Shown here one piece after another: positions 17,611 to 26,108 of a stretch of DNA of 64,000 nt (positions are counted from its first letter, which is position 1; every line of letters starts with the position of its first letter). The stretch spans positions 709,840-773,839 of the forward strand of contig JAFEAE010000023.1 of the NCBI GenBank assembly GCA_018266575.1, read 5' to 3'. This DNA comes from Bacteroidota bacterium (lineage in GTDB: Bacteria; Bacteroidota; Bacteroidia; Chitinophagales; Chitinophagaceae). Position numbers and translations under genes: made by a program. The notes under the pieces were generated by a model. That model saw only the letters and a list, made by a program, of their open reading frames with translations, was not told where the DNA came from and ran no database searches.

Positions 17611-18087
17611 TTATTTGTTCAGAATAAATTTCCATTTCTCCGTTTCCGCATATTCTTTAATAACATGGTTGCGTTGCTCTAATAATTTTTTTAAATAGTT
17701 GGTAAGAAAAATGTGATTGGCGATTTTTCCAAAATTTCCATAAGGAGTTTGAAAAGAAAAAAGATCGATGATCAATGAACCATTATCAACTTGTTTGAAA
17801 TGATGTTCGTGTTTCATGCTCGTGAAATCGCCATCCATCATTTCATCGGTGAAGGAAAATGGTTTACTAAGCGCCGTGATCTTTGTTTTTAATATTCTTG
17901 TTTTGAAAAGATGTTTTGCTTTCCAGGTAACTGTTTCATCAAAATCAATTAAGCCTGTCGTTGTTCCGGAAACTGCTTGTTCATTGGTATGCGCCATTGA
18001 TTTTTTATGAAGGTCGATGCTCCTGCTTAAATCGAACACACGTTCAATTGGTGCAGCGATAAATGTAGTAAGATGAATGGTTGGCAT
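17611..18087 (-). CDS. SRPBCC/START-like domain protein
   Basis: Cytosolic protein of 158 residues with the SRPBCC (Bet v1-like) ligand-binding fold. It begins MPTIHLTTFIAAPIERVFDLSRSIDLH, typical of the fold's first strand and helix, and continues with VTWKAKHLFKTRILKTKIT and FTDEMMDGDFTSMKHEHHFK strands before the long C-terminal helix. Similar proteins are often named cell division inhibitor or polyketide cyclase-like without proof. No ligand can be predicted. It is followed by comB and preceded by gcvT on the same strand. Confidence 0.8.
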   Translation of the reverse strand: MPTIHLTTFIAAPIERVFDLSRSIDLHKKSMAHTNEQAVSGTTTGLIDFDETVTWKAKHLFKTRILKTKITALSKPFSFTDEMMDGDFTSMKHEHHFKQVDNGSLIIDLFSFQTPYGNFGKIANHIFLTNYLKKLLEQRNHVIKEYAETEKWKFILNK

Positions 18088-18152
18088 TTTTTACATGGAT
18101 TTGGATCTGCAGAATTATAGCAAAAACCCTTCCATTATTTCAGAAACCAAAA

Positions 18153-19238
18153 CTAATTAAAAGGAATTTTTACCACTTTGGCATGCAATAATTTATCACG
18201 CACTTTTATAAAAATTTTTGCATCGATATGTGCAAAAACAGTACTCACATAACCTAGCCCGATCGCTTTTCCGAGGCTTGGCGACTGTGTTCCAGATGTT
18301 ACTTTTCCTATTGTCATGCCTGAAAAATCCTTGATCTCATAATCGTGCCTGGGGATCCCTTTATCGATCATTTCAAAACCAATCAGTTTTCGTTTTACCC
18401 CTTCGTTCTTTTGTGTTTCAATAATGTTTTTTGCGATAAAATCTTTGGTGAATTTGGTGATCCATCCGAGCCCTGCTTCCAATGGTGAAGTGGTATCGTC
18501 AATATCGTTTCCATACAAACAATATCCCATTTCGAGGCGCAATGTATCGCGGGCACCTAAACCAATCGGTTTTATTCCCTGCGCTTTTCCCGCTTCGAAA
18601 ATGGCGTTCCAGATTATTTCTGCTGCATTATCCTTGTCTTCAAAATAGATCTCCACACCGCCGGCGCCGGTATAACCGGTTGCGCTTACCAATACATTAT
18701 CAACACCTGCAAATTTTCCTTTTACAAAGGTGTAATATTTTAAATTGAGGATATCCATTTCCGTTAGAGGCTGCAGGATCTTCGTTGCGTTCGGCCCCTG
18801 GATTGCCAGCAAACAGGTTTTATCAGAGATATTATGCATCTCCGCCCGGGCAGAATTATGTTGAGATATCCAGTTCCAGTCTTTTTCAATATTACTTGCG
18901 TTTACAACGAGCATGTACACATTATTTTCTTCAATACAATACACTAAAAGGTCATCTACAATTCCGCCTTGATTATTAGGAAGGCAACTGTATTGCGCTT
19001 TTCCCGCAGTAAGTTTTGAGGCATCGTTGGATGTAACACGCTGAATGAGATCAAGCGCATGCGGGCCTTTCAAAATAAATTCACCCATGTGGCTCACATC
19101 AAACACACCGGCATTATTTCGCACAGCAGCGTGTTCATCATTAATCCCGCTATAACTGATCGGCATATAATATCCAGCAAACTCCGCCATTTTAGCTCCC
19201 AGTGCAATATGTTTTTTTGTGAATGGAGTATGTTTCAT
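18153..19238 (-). CDS. gcvT: Glycine cleavage system T protein (aminomethyltransferase)
   Basis: Aminomethyltransferase of 361 residues that moves the one-carbon unit from the lipoyl arm of GcvH to tetrahydrofolate. The N-terminus KKHIALGAKMAEFAGYYMPI, the active region GVFDVSHMGEF, LLAIQGPNATKILQPL, ATGYTGAGGVEIYF and LGARDTLRLEMGYCLYGNDI are all family hallmarks, the last with the catalytic Asp region. The C-terminal barrel SGTQSPSLGKAIGLGYV is complete. gcvH and gcvP are not in the window, as is common in this phylum. A minus-strand TATTTTTG at 19261-19268 is a candidate -7 box 23 bases before the start. Confidence 0.96.
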   Translation of the reverse strand: MKHTPFTKKHIALGAKMAEFAGYYMPISYSGINDEHAAVRNNAGVFDVSHMGEFILKGPHALDLIQRVTSNDASKLTAGKAQYSCLPNNQGGIVDDLLVYCIEENNVYMLVVNASNIEKDWNWISQHNSARAEMHNISDKTCLLAIQGPNATKILQPLTEMDILNLKYYTFVKGKFAGVDNVLVSATGYTGAGGVEIYFEDKDNAAEIIWNAIFEAGKAQGIKPIGLGARDTLRLEMGYCLYGNDIDDTTSPLEAGLGWITKFTKDFIAKNIIETQKNEGVKRKLIGFEMIDKGIPRHDYEIKDFSGMTIGKVTSGTQSPSLGKAIGLGYVSTVFAHIDAKIFIKVRDKLLHAKVVKIPFN

Positions 19239-19311
19239 GTAGGATGCTTAATTGAAATTTCAAAAATAATAATTGCGAAAGTATAACATGCAGTTCAGCC
19301 CGCCAACAAAT

Positions 19312-19341
19312 AAAAAGGCCCCCGCCTTTCGGCATGAGGCC
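19312..19341 (-). terminator. Intrinsic terminator with GAAA tetraloop
   Basis: On the minus strand GGCC-TCATGCC-GAAA-GGCGGG-GGCC (19317-19341) folds into a stem closed by a GAAA tetraloop and is followed by a U-run (19312-19316). It serves the DUF4440-like gene that ends at 19389. Confidence 0.8.
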
Positions 19342-19388
19342 CATGTTCCAACTTCAACCAAAACTACTAGAGATATTTTTTGATATGA

Positions 19389-20306
19389 TTAATGTCCATA
19401 ACTGATCACTCTTGAAATTTTCCATTCTCCGTTTTTTAATTGCCAGATCATAGCAAACTTGAACGTGCCACAGATCTGTTGGCCATTTTCTGTATGGCAG
19501 AAACGATGTTCGCCAATTTCCATTGCGCCGAAATTTTTTACAGGATATACCTCAAGCGTTCCAGGCACCAGGTCGCGGCGTATATCTTTATTATTTTGAA
19601 AAACCTGTGTAAAGCCAGTTACATTTTCAGTATAGTTTGATAGTCCGCCTTTATCGTGATAGAATTCGAGGTCCTCGGTAAAATATTTTTTTATTTCATT
19701 TATATCATGTGCATTATACGCATCGAATAAAACACTGTCCATGTGTGCAATGGTGTTGTATAATTCGGTGTTTGTGCTGGTATGATAATTATTCAACACT
19801 TCATCAAATTCTTTTGACATTTTCCATTCACCATTTTCCTTTTTCCAACTGCGTGTGAATTTTGATTCTTCAGCCTTTGCATATTTATTTCCATCGGCGA
19901 GCACATAAAAATGTTGTATGCCTGTTTGTAATACTTCATTATTATCAACCGGAAAAATGCGCATACTTCCCGGTTCAACATCTCTTTTCATTTTTTTCAA
20001 AGAAGAACCATTTGCATTACAAAAGTTGTGTTTGATGCTGCTTAAAAATTCTTGTTCTGTTTGTTTAGATGAATGTTGGAGATCGCTATTCATTTGCCAG
20101 AATTCAAAATCTTTCGTAATGATTTTTTCTATGGCACTCAAATCGCATGTATTAAGCGCCGCATTAAACAACAGGCTGTCCTTAACCGTTAGTTCATCCA
20201 TTGTTTTTTGGATAGGCTCGTTCTGTGCACAAAGATTTTGTGTTGAAAAGCACATAACCAATAAAGAAGCTGTAGCCATCAGAAAACGGATCGCTTTCGT
20301 TTCCAT
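19389..20306 (-). CDS. Exported protein with two NTF2-like (DUF4440-type) domains
   Basis: Secreted protein of 305 residues. A signal peptide (about 1-27, ending NLCAQ) precedes two tandem NTF2-like domains. Domain 1 begins LTVKDSLLFNAALNTCDLSAIEKIITKDFEFW and domain 2 begins MDSVLFDAYNAHDINEIKKYFTEDLEFYHDKGG; both end with a matching strand, SWKKENGEWKMSKEF and WQLKNGEWKISRVISY, showing an internal duplication. DUF4440 proteins bind small molecules or are enzymes of mixed function; none can be named here. The gene lies 45 bases downstream of the pspC-like gene and has its own terminator. Confidence 0.82.
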   Translation of the reverse strand: METKAIRFLMATASLLVMCFSTQNLCAQNEPIQKTMDELTVKDSLLFNAALNTCDLSAIEKIITKDFEFWQMNSDLQHSSKQTEQEFLSSIKHNFCNANGSSLKKMKRDVEPGSMRIFPVDNNEVLQTGIQHFYVLADGNKYAKAEESKFTRSWKKENGEWKMSKEFDEVLNNYHTSTNTELYNTIAHMDSVLFDAYNAHDINEIKKYFTEDLEFYHDKGGLSNYTENVTGFTQVFQNNKDIRRDLVPGTLEVYPVKNFGAMEIGEHRFCHTENGQQICGTFKFAMIWQLKNGEWKISRVISYGH

Positions 20307-20351
20307 ATATTTTTATTTTACTATTTGCTTTGAAAAACCTGTTTGTTATGC

Positions 20352-22580
20352 TCAGAATAATGTTGTCAAAAAATATATTGGCGATGATATCTGGTCTGCG
20401 TTCTCATTCTTTGCCAATCTTTTTTCTGCAGTTGCAGAATCTTTTTTAATAGGCTCTTTTTTGGGTGCAGGTTTTGAATGATTTTCTTTTATGGAATCGG
20501 TATTGCTTTTATAATGGTATACGCCGGTTGCAGGGGCTTTAGGTTCTTCTTTTTTGCGATTATTATCATCGTCCCCTTCATCCTGGTATTTTTTATCCGT
20601 TCTTTCCAAACCATCTTTTGTCATAACGTATTCTACTCCTGCTTTCCAGCCATAATTATCTCCCCAGTTATCATCCCAATCTTCATCATCACTGATGTTC
20701 CATCCGTGGCGGCGATTAATGTTTATGTTGAACCAATGGTAATCATCAACGTCTTTATTAATTTCTATTTTTTTGCCTACAGGAACTTCAAGTACAACAA
20801 GCAATTGCTGGTTCCTGAATTTTTCATGCTTGCTTATTCCGAAACCATGGGCTAATAAAATGGTGCTGTCTTGCTGGGTGATATCAAAACTTATTTTTTG
20901 TGCAAGCTCTTGTGCTTTCGATGTTGATTCTCCCCTGCTGAAACGCAGACGATGAACATGGAATGAAGAATCTTTACTTTTTACAATGTTAATACGGACG
21001 GTATTTAAGATTAATGAATCATAATTTTCACCGTACAAAGGCCAGTCAGTATCCCAGTTCATTCCCCAGTTGCGTAAGTGATAATGATGCTCGGTAATAC
21101 TATTAGCAAGATCGATATACATTTTTCCTTTTGCTGGCTGAGTGATTTTTACTTCGTCTTCTACAAAATCTTTCACCCTGAAATTGCGGACAAACATGCT
21201 GAACAAAACTATTGTGCAAACCAGCCCGATGATCCACAAGCTTCCGAATACATAACCGAGATAATGATTGCGTGAACGTGCCCCCATAATTCTCCTGATG
21301 AGCCAGGTTAATAAAGCAATTAATGGAACGCCTAAGAACAGCACAAGGCTTGCCCATGCTAAAAAGTTTTCAGTAAAGCCAGCTAATAAAAAACCTTTTA
21401 ATGGAAATACTGCCATGCCGCCGAATAATAAACCAATCAACACGCCAAACAAAGCAAGCGCAATAACTCCGGCAATGAATAGAAAGAATGCTTTGAATAA
21501 TACACCAATCACATGACCAACGCCCGAACCGCCTTCATTATATTTTCGCCTTTCATGAATTTCAGATGCAAAAGCCCTGCTTTTTTCCTGGGCCGTTGTT
21601 TTAAATTCACCGGCAAAACGTTCAGCCCCTTCTTTTACAGAGGTGCCTACTTTTTCAGCACGGCCCTTGAAGCCTTCAAGGTCTTCTTTAATAGTGTTTG
21701 CAATAGAATTAAGGTCTACTTTTTCGCCGCGCATTTCTAATTTTTCTGACGCAGTTGTTGCAACAGGAACTGCTATCCATAATATAATGTAGGTGATGAT
21801 TAATGTACTTCCTAATCCACCCGAAATAAACCTCGGCCCGTTAAATCCATAATCCCAGTTCCATAATGCTGCATGGAAAATGCCAGAAGTAATACCAAGT
21901 ACAAAAGGCAACGCAAAAATCAACCGGGGTATCCATGCCTGGATATTAAAATATGCTGCAAGGCCTCCGGCAACACCGCCAATCACCCTGTCGTCAGAAC
22001 TCCTGTATAATCTTTTGGTGATGTTTGAATGAAGTGATTGTGATGGTACTATGATCCACAATAAAAGATATACCCAAAGCAATGCGCCGAACAGCACCAC
22101 AAAAATGATACGCAAAATCACAGGATCAATTCCAAGATAATTTGCCAAACCACTGCAAACACCACCAATCAGTTTATCATCGGCGTTCCTGTATAATCTG
22201 CCTCTTCCCGGAGGTGGCGTATAATTGTACGCACGTTGTTGTGATTGAGATTGCGACTGTTGCTCACTGTTTTGTTGTTTGGAAGAAGAGCCATTATTTA
22301 CGCCACTATCGGCATCTGCGGCTTCAAAATCTTCTGGTCTTCCCATGCTGTTAATGATGTTGGTAACGTCTGCATCTGTAATGCAATTCGCACCTTTTTT
22401 CAGAAGCTCTGAAAACAGTTCAGCAATGCGGCTTTCGATGTCATTGATGATCTCATCTCGGCCTTCTTCGCTCGCGAAATATTTTCGCAAACTGTCGCTG
22501 TACTGTTTAAGCATATCATAAGCGGATTCCTCAATGGGAATTACCCTGCTATGAAAATTTATGTTGATGACCTTTTTCAT
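20352..22580 (-). CDS. Large PspC-domain membrane protein
   Basis: Inner-membrane protein of 742 residues. The first 85 residues (MKKVININFHSRVIPIEESAYDMLKQY, then a helical RIAELFSELLKKG section) are the N-terminal domain seen in Bacteroidota PspC proteins. Two PspC domains follow, RLYRNADDKLIGGVCSGLANYLGI near residue 131 and RLYRSSDDRVIGGVAGGLAAYFNI near 190. After a charged helical linker there are further membrane helices (about 345-460) and a large polar C-terminal domain rich in Asp, Trp and Lys. It likely takes part in envelope stress signalling, by analogy with phage-shock protein C. It is the second gene of a padR-pspC operon, 26 bases after padR. Confidence 0.88.
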   Translation of the reverse strand: MKKVININFHSRVIPIEESAYDMLKQYSDSLRKYFASEEGRDEIINDIESRIAELFSELLKKGANCITDADVTNIINSMGRPEDFEAADADSGVNNGSSSKQQNSEQQSQSQSQQRAYNYTPPPGRGRLYRNADDKLIGGVCSGLANYLGIDPVILRIIFVVLFGALLWVYLLLWIIVPSQSLHSNITKRLYRSSDDRVIGGVAGGLAAYFNIQAWIPRLIFALPFVLGITSGIFHAALWNWDYGFNGPRFISGGLGSTLIITYIILWIAVPVATTASEKLEMRGEKVDLNSIANTIKEDLEGFKGRAEKVGTSVKEGAERFAGEFKTTAQEKSRAFASEIHERRKYNEGGSGVGHVIGVLFKAFFLFIAGVIALALFGVLIGLLFGGMAVFPLKGFLLAGFTENFLAWASLVLFLGVPLIALLTWLIRRIMGARSRNHYLGYVFGSLWIIGLVCTIVLFSMFVRNFRVKDFVEDEVKITQPAKGKMYIDLANSITEHHYHLRNWGMNWDTDWPLYGENYDSLILNTVRINIVKSKDSSFHVHRLRFSRGESTSKAQELAQKISFDITQQDSTILLAHGFGISKHEKFRNQQLLVVLEVPVGKKIEINKDVDDYHWFNININRRHGWNISDDEDWDDNWGDNYGWKAGVEYVMTKDGLERTDKKYQDEGDDDNNRKKEEPKAPATGVYHYKSNTDSIKENHSKPAPKKEPIKKDSATAEKRLAKNENADQISSPIYFLTTLF

Positions 22581-22606
22581 CTTAAATGGTTTTGAATGGT
22601 TGAAGT

Positions 22607-22975
22607 TTAGAAACTTGGGTTTTGGTTGGTACTGTCGGGCATACTGTCTGTTTTATTTGCCAGCATGTGTACAGCATTCGCTAACTCGTTCCAGGTGGCT
22701 TCCAGTTCTGTGTAGAAAGCCTGGCCTTTTTCGGTGAGCGAAAAATATTTACGCGGGGGACCAGAATTGCTTTCTACCCAGCGGTAGGTTAACATGTCGG
22801 CATTTTTTAGCCGGGTCAACAATGGATATAAAGTCCCTTCCAGTATATGCAGGTTGCTGGCTTTCATCTCCTCAACAATATCGCTCGGGTAAGCTTCCCC
22901 GCGGCGGATGATAGAGAGGATACAAAACTCCAGGATACCTTTCCGCATCTGGCTTTGTGTGTTCTCAATGTTCAT
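22607..22975 (-). CDS. PadR family transcriptional regulator
   Basis: Winged-helix regulator of 122 residues. The PadR pattern is clear: QMRKGILEFCILSIIRRGEAYPSDIVEEMK for the first helices, LHILEGTLYPLLTRLKNADMLTYRW for the recognition helix and wing, and RKYFSLTEKGQAFYTELEATW for the last strand and helix. It is the first gene of an operon with the pspC-like gene. In this arrangement PadR proteins usually repress their own operon. A promoter lies about 80 bases upstream. No operator palindrome could be assigned. Confidence 0.92.
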   Translation of the reverse strand: MNIENTQSQMRKGILEFCILSIIRRGEAYPSDIVEEMKASNLHILEGTLYPLLTRLKNADMLTYRWVESNSGPPRKYFSLTEKGQAFYTELEATWNELANAVHMLANKTDSMPDSTNQNPSF

Positions 22976-23052
22976 AACTAATCATTTTCTGGTAATGCCT
23001 ATTTGGCAAGCTATTTTCAATCTTCACAAACCCTGTTTTCCTCTTTCCAACA

Positions 23053-23082
23053 CAAATATAGGCAGATTTTAGTACTATGCAA
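23053..23082 (-). promoter_or_regulatory. Candidate promoter for padR-pspC
   Basis: On the minus strand TATATTTG (23053-23060) fits the -7 consensus TAnnTTTG, with a TTG at 23080-23082 as -33 element and a 19-base spacer. It predicts a leader of about 70 bases ahead of the padR ATG. Confidence 0.6.
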
Positions 23083-23242
23083 CACAAAGTACCGTATTAA
23101 TAAAGGTAATTTTTATAAACAGGGAATGATTTTTGCCCTGAAATGCAAGCTGGATGAGGATTTACAACGAAAACATACAAAAAATAAATTTTTTAAGGAA
23201 TTGATGGATGGCTTTAAAATTTAAATGAACGGTAATAAAAAA

Positions 23243-23287
23243 AGCCACAGATTCACAGATTTAAGTCAAATCTGTGAATCTGTAGCT
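23243..23287. repeat. Palindromic repeat, CACAGATTCACAGATT family, copy 2
   Basis: Twenty-base arms (23243-23262 and 23268-23287, one mismatch) around a 5-base loop, with the same AGCCACAGATTCACAGATT core as the copy at 13816-13867. It lies directly after the 3' end of the oxygenase gene. Confidence 0.9.
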
Positions 23288-23299
23288 GAAAAACTAAAA

Positions 23300-24244
23300 T
23301 TATTTCTTCAACCCAATCTCTCTTAATCGCTCATCAAGATATTCTCCGGCTGTAGCATCAGGATATGCTTTTGGATGATTCGCATCAATACAACTCGACA
23401 AGCACGCCAAACTCATCTGGCTTTTTGGATGTAAAAAGAAAGGAATGGAAAAACGCGAAGTATGCCAAAATTCCCGTGGCGGGTTTACCACGCGGTGTGT
23501 TGTTGATTTTAATTTATTATTGGTGAGCCGCTGTAACATATCACCAACATTAACCACAATTTGCTCGGGTTGAGAAACAGCATCTACCCAATCATTTTGC
23601 TTGGTAAGAATTTGTAATCCTCCTGCTGAAGCACCAACTAATAATGTTATAAGATTGATGTCTTCATGTTGTTCAGCACGTATTGCAGATTTTGGTTCTT
23701 GTGTAATCGGTGGATAATGTATTGCCCGGAGGATGGAATTTCCATTATGCACATATCCTTCAAAATAATTTTCTTCAAGCCCGAGATATAATGCAATTGC
23801 CCGCAACAATGCCCTTCCTGATTTTTCAAATGCCTTATATGCATTTAATAATGTTGGGGTGAATGCAGGCACTTCTCTCACAGTTACATTATCCGGGTAT
23901 TCTGATTTTACCGGATCATTATCTTCTACCGTTTGCCCGAATTGAAAAAATTCTTTTAAATCCGGAGCATCGCTTCCTTTTGCATGTTCTTTTCCGAAGG
24001 ATGTATAACCACGCTGCCCAGCCAATCCAGGAATTTCATATTCTTTTTTTTCACTTAATGGCAAAGCAAAAAACTGTTGCACGTATTTATAGAGGTCTCC
24101 AATCAACTCATCCGGAATGCCGTGATTTTTTACAGCAACAAAACCAACTTCTTCATACGCATTGCCTAATTCTTTTACAAAAGAAGATTTTCTTTTTTCA
24201 TCACCGGATAAAAAATCCGCAAGGTCAACAACGGGAATAGACAT
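23300..24244 (-). CDS. 2-oxoglutarate/Fe(II) oxygenase, isopenicillin N synthase family
   Basis: Non-haem iron dioxygenase of 314 residues. The N-terminal DIOX_N region has MSIPVVDLADFLSGDE and GFVAVKNHGIPDELI. The catalytic jelly roll has the iron ligands His and Asp in QHEDINLITLL about residue 198-200, the distal His in KSTTHRVVNP about residue 255, and the 2OG-binding Arg in RFSIPFF. The family covers plant-like and bacterial hydroxylases, desaturases and ethylene-forming enzymes; the substrate is not predictable. It is divergent from the DUF3089 gene with 64 bases between the starts and is not in an obvious pathway cluster. Confidence 0.88.
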   Translation of the reverse strand: MSIPVVDLADFLSGDEKRKSSFVKELGNAYEEVGFVAVKNHGIPDELIGDLYKYVQQFFALPLSEKKEYEIPGLAGQRGYTSFGKEHAKGSDAPDLKEFFQFGQTVEDNDPVKSEYPDNVTVREVPAFTPTLLNAYKAFEKSGRALLRAIALYLGLEENYFEGYVHNGNSILRAIHYPPITQEPKSAIRAEQHEDINLITLLVGASAGGLQILTKQNDWVDAVSQPEQIVVNVGDMLQRLTNNKLKSTTHRVVNPPREFWHTSRFSIPFFLHPKSQMSLACLSSCIDANHPKAYPDATAGEYLDERLREIGLKK

Positions 24245-24308
24245 ATTAACGGTTCGTTTATTAGTAAAAAGAATTTTGTAATTAGATTTACAGATAAAAT
24301 TAAAAATT

Positions 24309-25343
24309 TTGGAACAAAGAAGAATTTACATTTTTTGTTTCGTGACTTTGCTATTCATATGCTCCTGTTCCCCTGCTTATAAAAAATATATTTCCGGTTA
24401 TCACTTTAATTCCAACAATCCTGTTCCTGATTACAGCAATCTTGACTACTGGGCAGCAAATCCATTCAAAAAAAATTTGTCAGACAGTATTCCCGAACCG
24501 TTGCGGGCAACATCGATAAAAGATACAGGCGTTGATGTTTTCTTTATTCATCCGACAACATATATAGACAAAGAGGGAAGATGGAATGCCTCCATTAATG
24601 ATTCTGTTATAAACGCAAAAACAGATTATACAACTATTTTGTACCAGGCAAGTGCGTTCAATGAATACAGGATTTTTGCTCCACGGTACAGGCAGGCTAA
24701 TTTACTCGCATATTATACAAAAGATACCGTTGCTGGCAGAGAAGCGTTATGGAACGCATACAAAGATGTCCGCGAAGCATTTCTGTATTATCTCGAACAC
24801 TACAATAATGGCAGGCCAATCATTATTGCTTCGCATAGCCAGGGCTCAACACATGCAATTCGTTTGCTGAAGGAATTTTTTGACGATAATAATAAAAAAT
24901 CAAAATTGGTTGCAGCATATATTCCCGGAATGATAATTCAGAAAAATTATTTTAACCACTTGTCGCCTTGCAAAGATTCTTCAGCAACTGGCTGCTTCAT
25001 TGGCTGGAGAACATTTAAAGTCGGATATGAACCGGACTTTGTACAAAAAGAAAGTGGAGATTGTTTTGTAACAAACCCCCTTACGTGGACATCAACCGAT
25101 GAATATGCCGGAAAAAATTTAAACAAAGGCGGCGTACTAACAACATTTAATAAGGTTATTCCCGAAGTTGCAGATGCACAAATTCATGATGATGTATTAT
25201 GGGCGCATAAACCACATTTCCCGGGAAGTTTTTTATTTCGAAGAAAGAATTATCATATCGGTGACATCAATTTGTACTATGTGAACATCAGGGAAAATTT
25301 ACGGACGAGAGTGAAAGCGTTCAAAGCGGTGAATGGCCAATGA
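24309..25343 (+). CDS. DUF3089 family lipoprotein, alpha/beta-hydrolase-like
   Basis: Exported lipoprotein of 344 residues. The N-terminus has a hydrophobic helix ending LLFICSCSP, with ICSC as a lipobox, so it is probably anchored in the membrane. The body matches DUF3089: VDVFFIHPTTYIDKEGRWNA, then the nucleophile-elbow-like IIIASHSQGSTHAIRLL with Ser in the position expected for an alpha/beta hydrolase, followed by KLVAAYIPGM. The final His is probably in the C-terminal DINLYYVNIRENL region or before it. Start is a TTG at 24309, the only reasonable choice that gives the signal sequence. Substrate unknown. Confidence 0.85.
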   Translation: MEQRRIYIFCFVTLLFICSCSPAYKKYISGYHFNSNNPVPDYSNLDYWAANPFKKNLSDSIPEPLRATSIKDTGVDVFFIHPTTYIDKEGRWNASINDSVINAKTDYTTILYQASAFNEYRIFAPRYRQANLLAYYTKDTVAGREALWNAYKDVREAFLYYLEHYNNGRPIIIASHSQGSTHAIRLLKEFFDDNNKKSKLVAAYIPGMIIQKNYFNHLSPCKDSSATGCFIGWRTFKVGYEPDFVQKESGDCFVTNPLTWTSTDEYAGKNLNKGGVLTTFNKVIPEVADAQIHDDVLWAHKPHFPGSFLFRRKNYHIGDINLYYVNIRENLRTRVKAFKAVNGQ

Positions 25344-25351
25344 ATGGTCAA

Positions 25352-25418
25352 TGGTGAATCGTGAATAATATTTAGGGGGCAACTTTCTCAGCAACTATTG
25401 ACCACTCACAATTCACCA
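25352..25418. repeat. Quasi-palindrome of GTGAAT/ATTCAC words, copy 1
   Basis: A left part with TGGTGAATCGTGAATAATA (25352-25370) and a right part with TATTGACCACTCACAATTCACCA (about 25395-25418) form an imperfect inverted repeat between the convergent DUF3089 and exbD-type genes. The same words recur at 26029-26108, 52684-52731 and 53697-53760. Confidence 0.65.
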
Positions 25419-25420
25419 AA

Positions 25421-25957
25421 TCATTCTTTCATTAATTTTTTTTCGGCATCCGAAATATCAACGATCGCATATTTTCCGACTTTATTGATCAACGTTTCAT
25501 CGAGCAATTGCACCACATTTTCATAACTCGCATCTGCAGTTGGTTTGATGAGCAACATCATTTCTTTTCTTCCGCCTTTATAATTTTTATCCATAGCAAT
25601 TTGTTTTTCACGAATGATCTCACCAATACCATTCGATTCAGAATAGTTTGTTTTGCCAAACAAACCTTGTTGCAATGATACATCCAACGCACCATGATAA
25701 TAATAGAGATTGTTGTTTTTACCCGCTAAAACAGTTAAAGCCGCATCATTACCAAGCTTAGTACTGTTGCCATCTGCAGGCAAATTAAAATGCATTGCTT
25801 TTGGTTTCGACAAATTTGTAGCCACAAAGAAAAAAGTAATCAACAAAAAACCAAGGTCGACCATTGGCGTGAGATCGACTTTTGTAGAAAGCTTTTTGCA
25901 ACGGCGCAAAGAACCTTTATGCCGGTTTTTACCGGCAGCAACATCTAATTCTGCCAT
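25421..25957 (-). CDS. ExbD/TolR family biopolymer transport protein
   Basis: Inner-membrane protein of 178 residues with a single helix near residues 28-50 (VDLTPMVDLGFLLITFFFVA). The Asp in PMVDLGF is the membrane-embedded residue that carries protons in ExbD/TolR/MotB-type motors. The rest is a periplasmic domain with the C-terminal LLIKPTADASYENVVQLLDE, in which ExbD proteins contact the energised partner. Here no exbB/tolQ or tonB gene is adjacent; the neighbours are a lipoprotein and asnS. It would need a distant ExbB. Confidence 0.9.
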   Translation of the reverse strand: MAELDVAAGKNRHKGSLRRCKKLSTKVDLTPMVDLGFLLITFFFVATNLSKPKAMHFNLPADGNSTKLGNDAALTVLAGKNNNLYYYHGALDVSLQQGLFGKTNYSESNGIGEIIREKQIAMDKNYKGGRKEMMLLIKPTADASYENVVQLLDETLINKVGKYAIVDISDAEKKLMKE

Positions 25958-26028
25958 AAAAAAGAATTTAATTTTTACAGGAAGAAGAAACTGTTATTGA
26001 GATTCGTTAGCGAGAGATTTCCATAAAT

Positions 26029-26108
26029 TGGTGAATGGAGAATTGTCAATGGCGGATGATTTATTCAGCAAGTTTCCTTATCAACTATTCACCATTCACA
26101 ACTCACCA
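26029..26108. repeat. Quasi-palindrome of GTGAAT/ATTCAC words, copy 2
   Basis: TTGGTGAATGGAGAATTGTCAATGG (starting about 26029) faces CTATTCACCATTCACAACTCACCA (about 26083-26106), an imperfect inverted repeat between the exbD-type gene start and the asnS stop. Same word family as the copy at 25352. Confidence 0.65.

Noticed and set aside
23003..23224. Open frame of 73 residues on the plus strand upstream of padR
   Set aside because: It has no family character, spans the padR promoter on the other strand and the composition looks like non-coding DNA.
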